DNA of 64,000 nucleotides from Algoriphagus faecimaris (GTDB taxonomy: Bacteria; Bacteroidota; Bacteroidia; Cytophagales; Cyclobacteriaceae). Where the stretch lies: the NCBI RefSeq assembly GCF_900101705.1, contig NZ_FNAC01000012.1, positions 1 through 64,000 on the forward strand, read 5' to 3'. This document shows, one piece after another, positions 63,866 through 64,000 of this stretch; position 1 is the stretch's first letter; each line of letters starts with the position of its first letter. The position numbers and the translations under genes are program-made. The notes below the pieces were generated by a model. The model was not told where the DNA came from and did not search any database. It was given only the letters and a program-made list of their open reading frames with translations.

Positions 63866-64000
63866 ATGGCCTCCAAAATCTGGTATAGTTTCCCCGTTCA
63901 GCTCCTACTGCTGCATTTAAGAAAAAATCTGGCTTTGCTCCTGATTTGGATCTTGTTATTGGCCATTACTTTTGAATCGTTTGGGGTAGTACTTGGAATT
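63866..64000 (+). CDS. Membrane protein, N-terminal part (cut by window edge)
   Basis: 45 codons open to the window edge: MASKIWYSFPVQLLLLHLRK followed by a hydrophobic span (LALLLIWILLLAITF). It looks like the start of a large multi-pass membrane protein seen in this group, but the family cannot be fixed from 45 residues. The start is the first ATG after an A/T-rich stretch. Confidence 0.6.
   Translation, partial: MASKIWYSFPVQLLLLHLRKNLALLLIWILLLAITFESFGVVLGI

Overview
The window reads as a chromosomal segment of a Bacteroidota bacterium, most likely a cytophagal/cyclobacterial relative of Algoriphagus. The phylum is well supported by type IX secretion genes (a PorV/PorQ-family barrel followed by a PorU2-type C25 peptidase), DUF4494, a BlaI/M56 pair without a penicillin-binding sensor, a GH63-like glucosidase, bacteroidetal LpxH, and promoters of the TAnnTTTG type. 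The genus is only an impression from protein style. Nearly all coding is intact housekeeping and envelope metabolism, and I see no prophage, plasmid or CRISPR.

Layout. 1-310 is the end of an IS1182-type insertion sequence running off the left edge. 480-1260 holds a Zeta-toxin-like kinase with a small overlapping partner. 1330-1935 holds a real tRNA-Asn, a small GIY-YIG nuclease gene and a second, broken tRNA-Asn copy into which the nuclease reads. 2080-5320 has a membrane protein, a DUF3052-like protein, a secreted propeller-like protein and CtlX. 5340-6670 is a REP/BIME region around a RAYT transposase, bounded by two identical 118-base blocks. 6718-9885 has purB (minus) and a ferredoxin-reductase-like gene. 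9954-14154 is one minus-strand operon: ECF sigma factor, anti-sigma-like protein, two paralogous barrels, DUF4097. 14470-18775 is another minus-strand group: PadR regulator, double-PspC membrane protein, MBL/beta-CASP hydrolase, lipoprotein. 19124-25269 is the PorV-like/PorU2 pair. 25266-35039 has a VTT membrane protein, a cystathionine synthase/lyase, a photolyase-Smr-helical protein group and TamB. tsaD starts head to head with tamB and leads smpB, an NlpC/P60-like pseudoenzyme and an HNH protein. 38307-46052 has rnhB/GH63, the BlaI/M56 pair and a glycosyltransferase/LpxH-like pair. 46299-52323 has a DPP-IV-type peptidase and an NtrC-type two-component system. 52524-64000 has FKBP, lpxH, ftsH, rsfS, birA, ahcY, an SDR, a PAS protein with a histidine-kinase dimerisation segment but no ATPase, an HD protein, DUF4494 and the start of a membrane protein.

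How it works together. The dominant theme is the cell envelope: two candidate stress circuits (sigma/anti-sigma with barrels and DUF4097; PadR with PspC), OM assembly (TamB), lipid A (LpxH), protein export through type IX, and quality control (FtsH). The most distinctive non-housekeeping structures are the tRNA-Asn/GIY-YIG cassette, the RAYT with its BIMEs, a pair of 112-base dispersed elements (near 5675 and 14283), the catalytic-cysteine-less NlpC/P60 protein, and a BlaI promoter whose -33 and -7 boxes each lie inside an operator palindrome.
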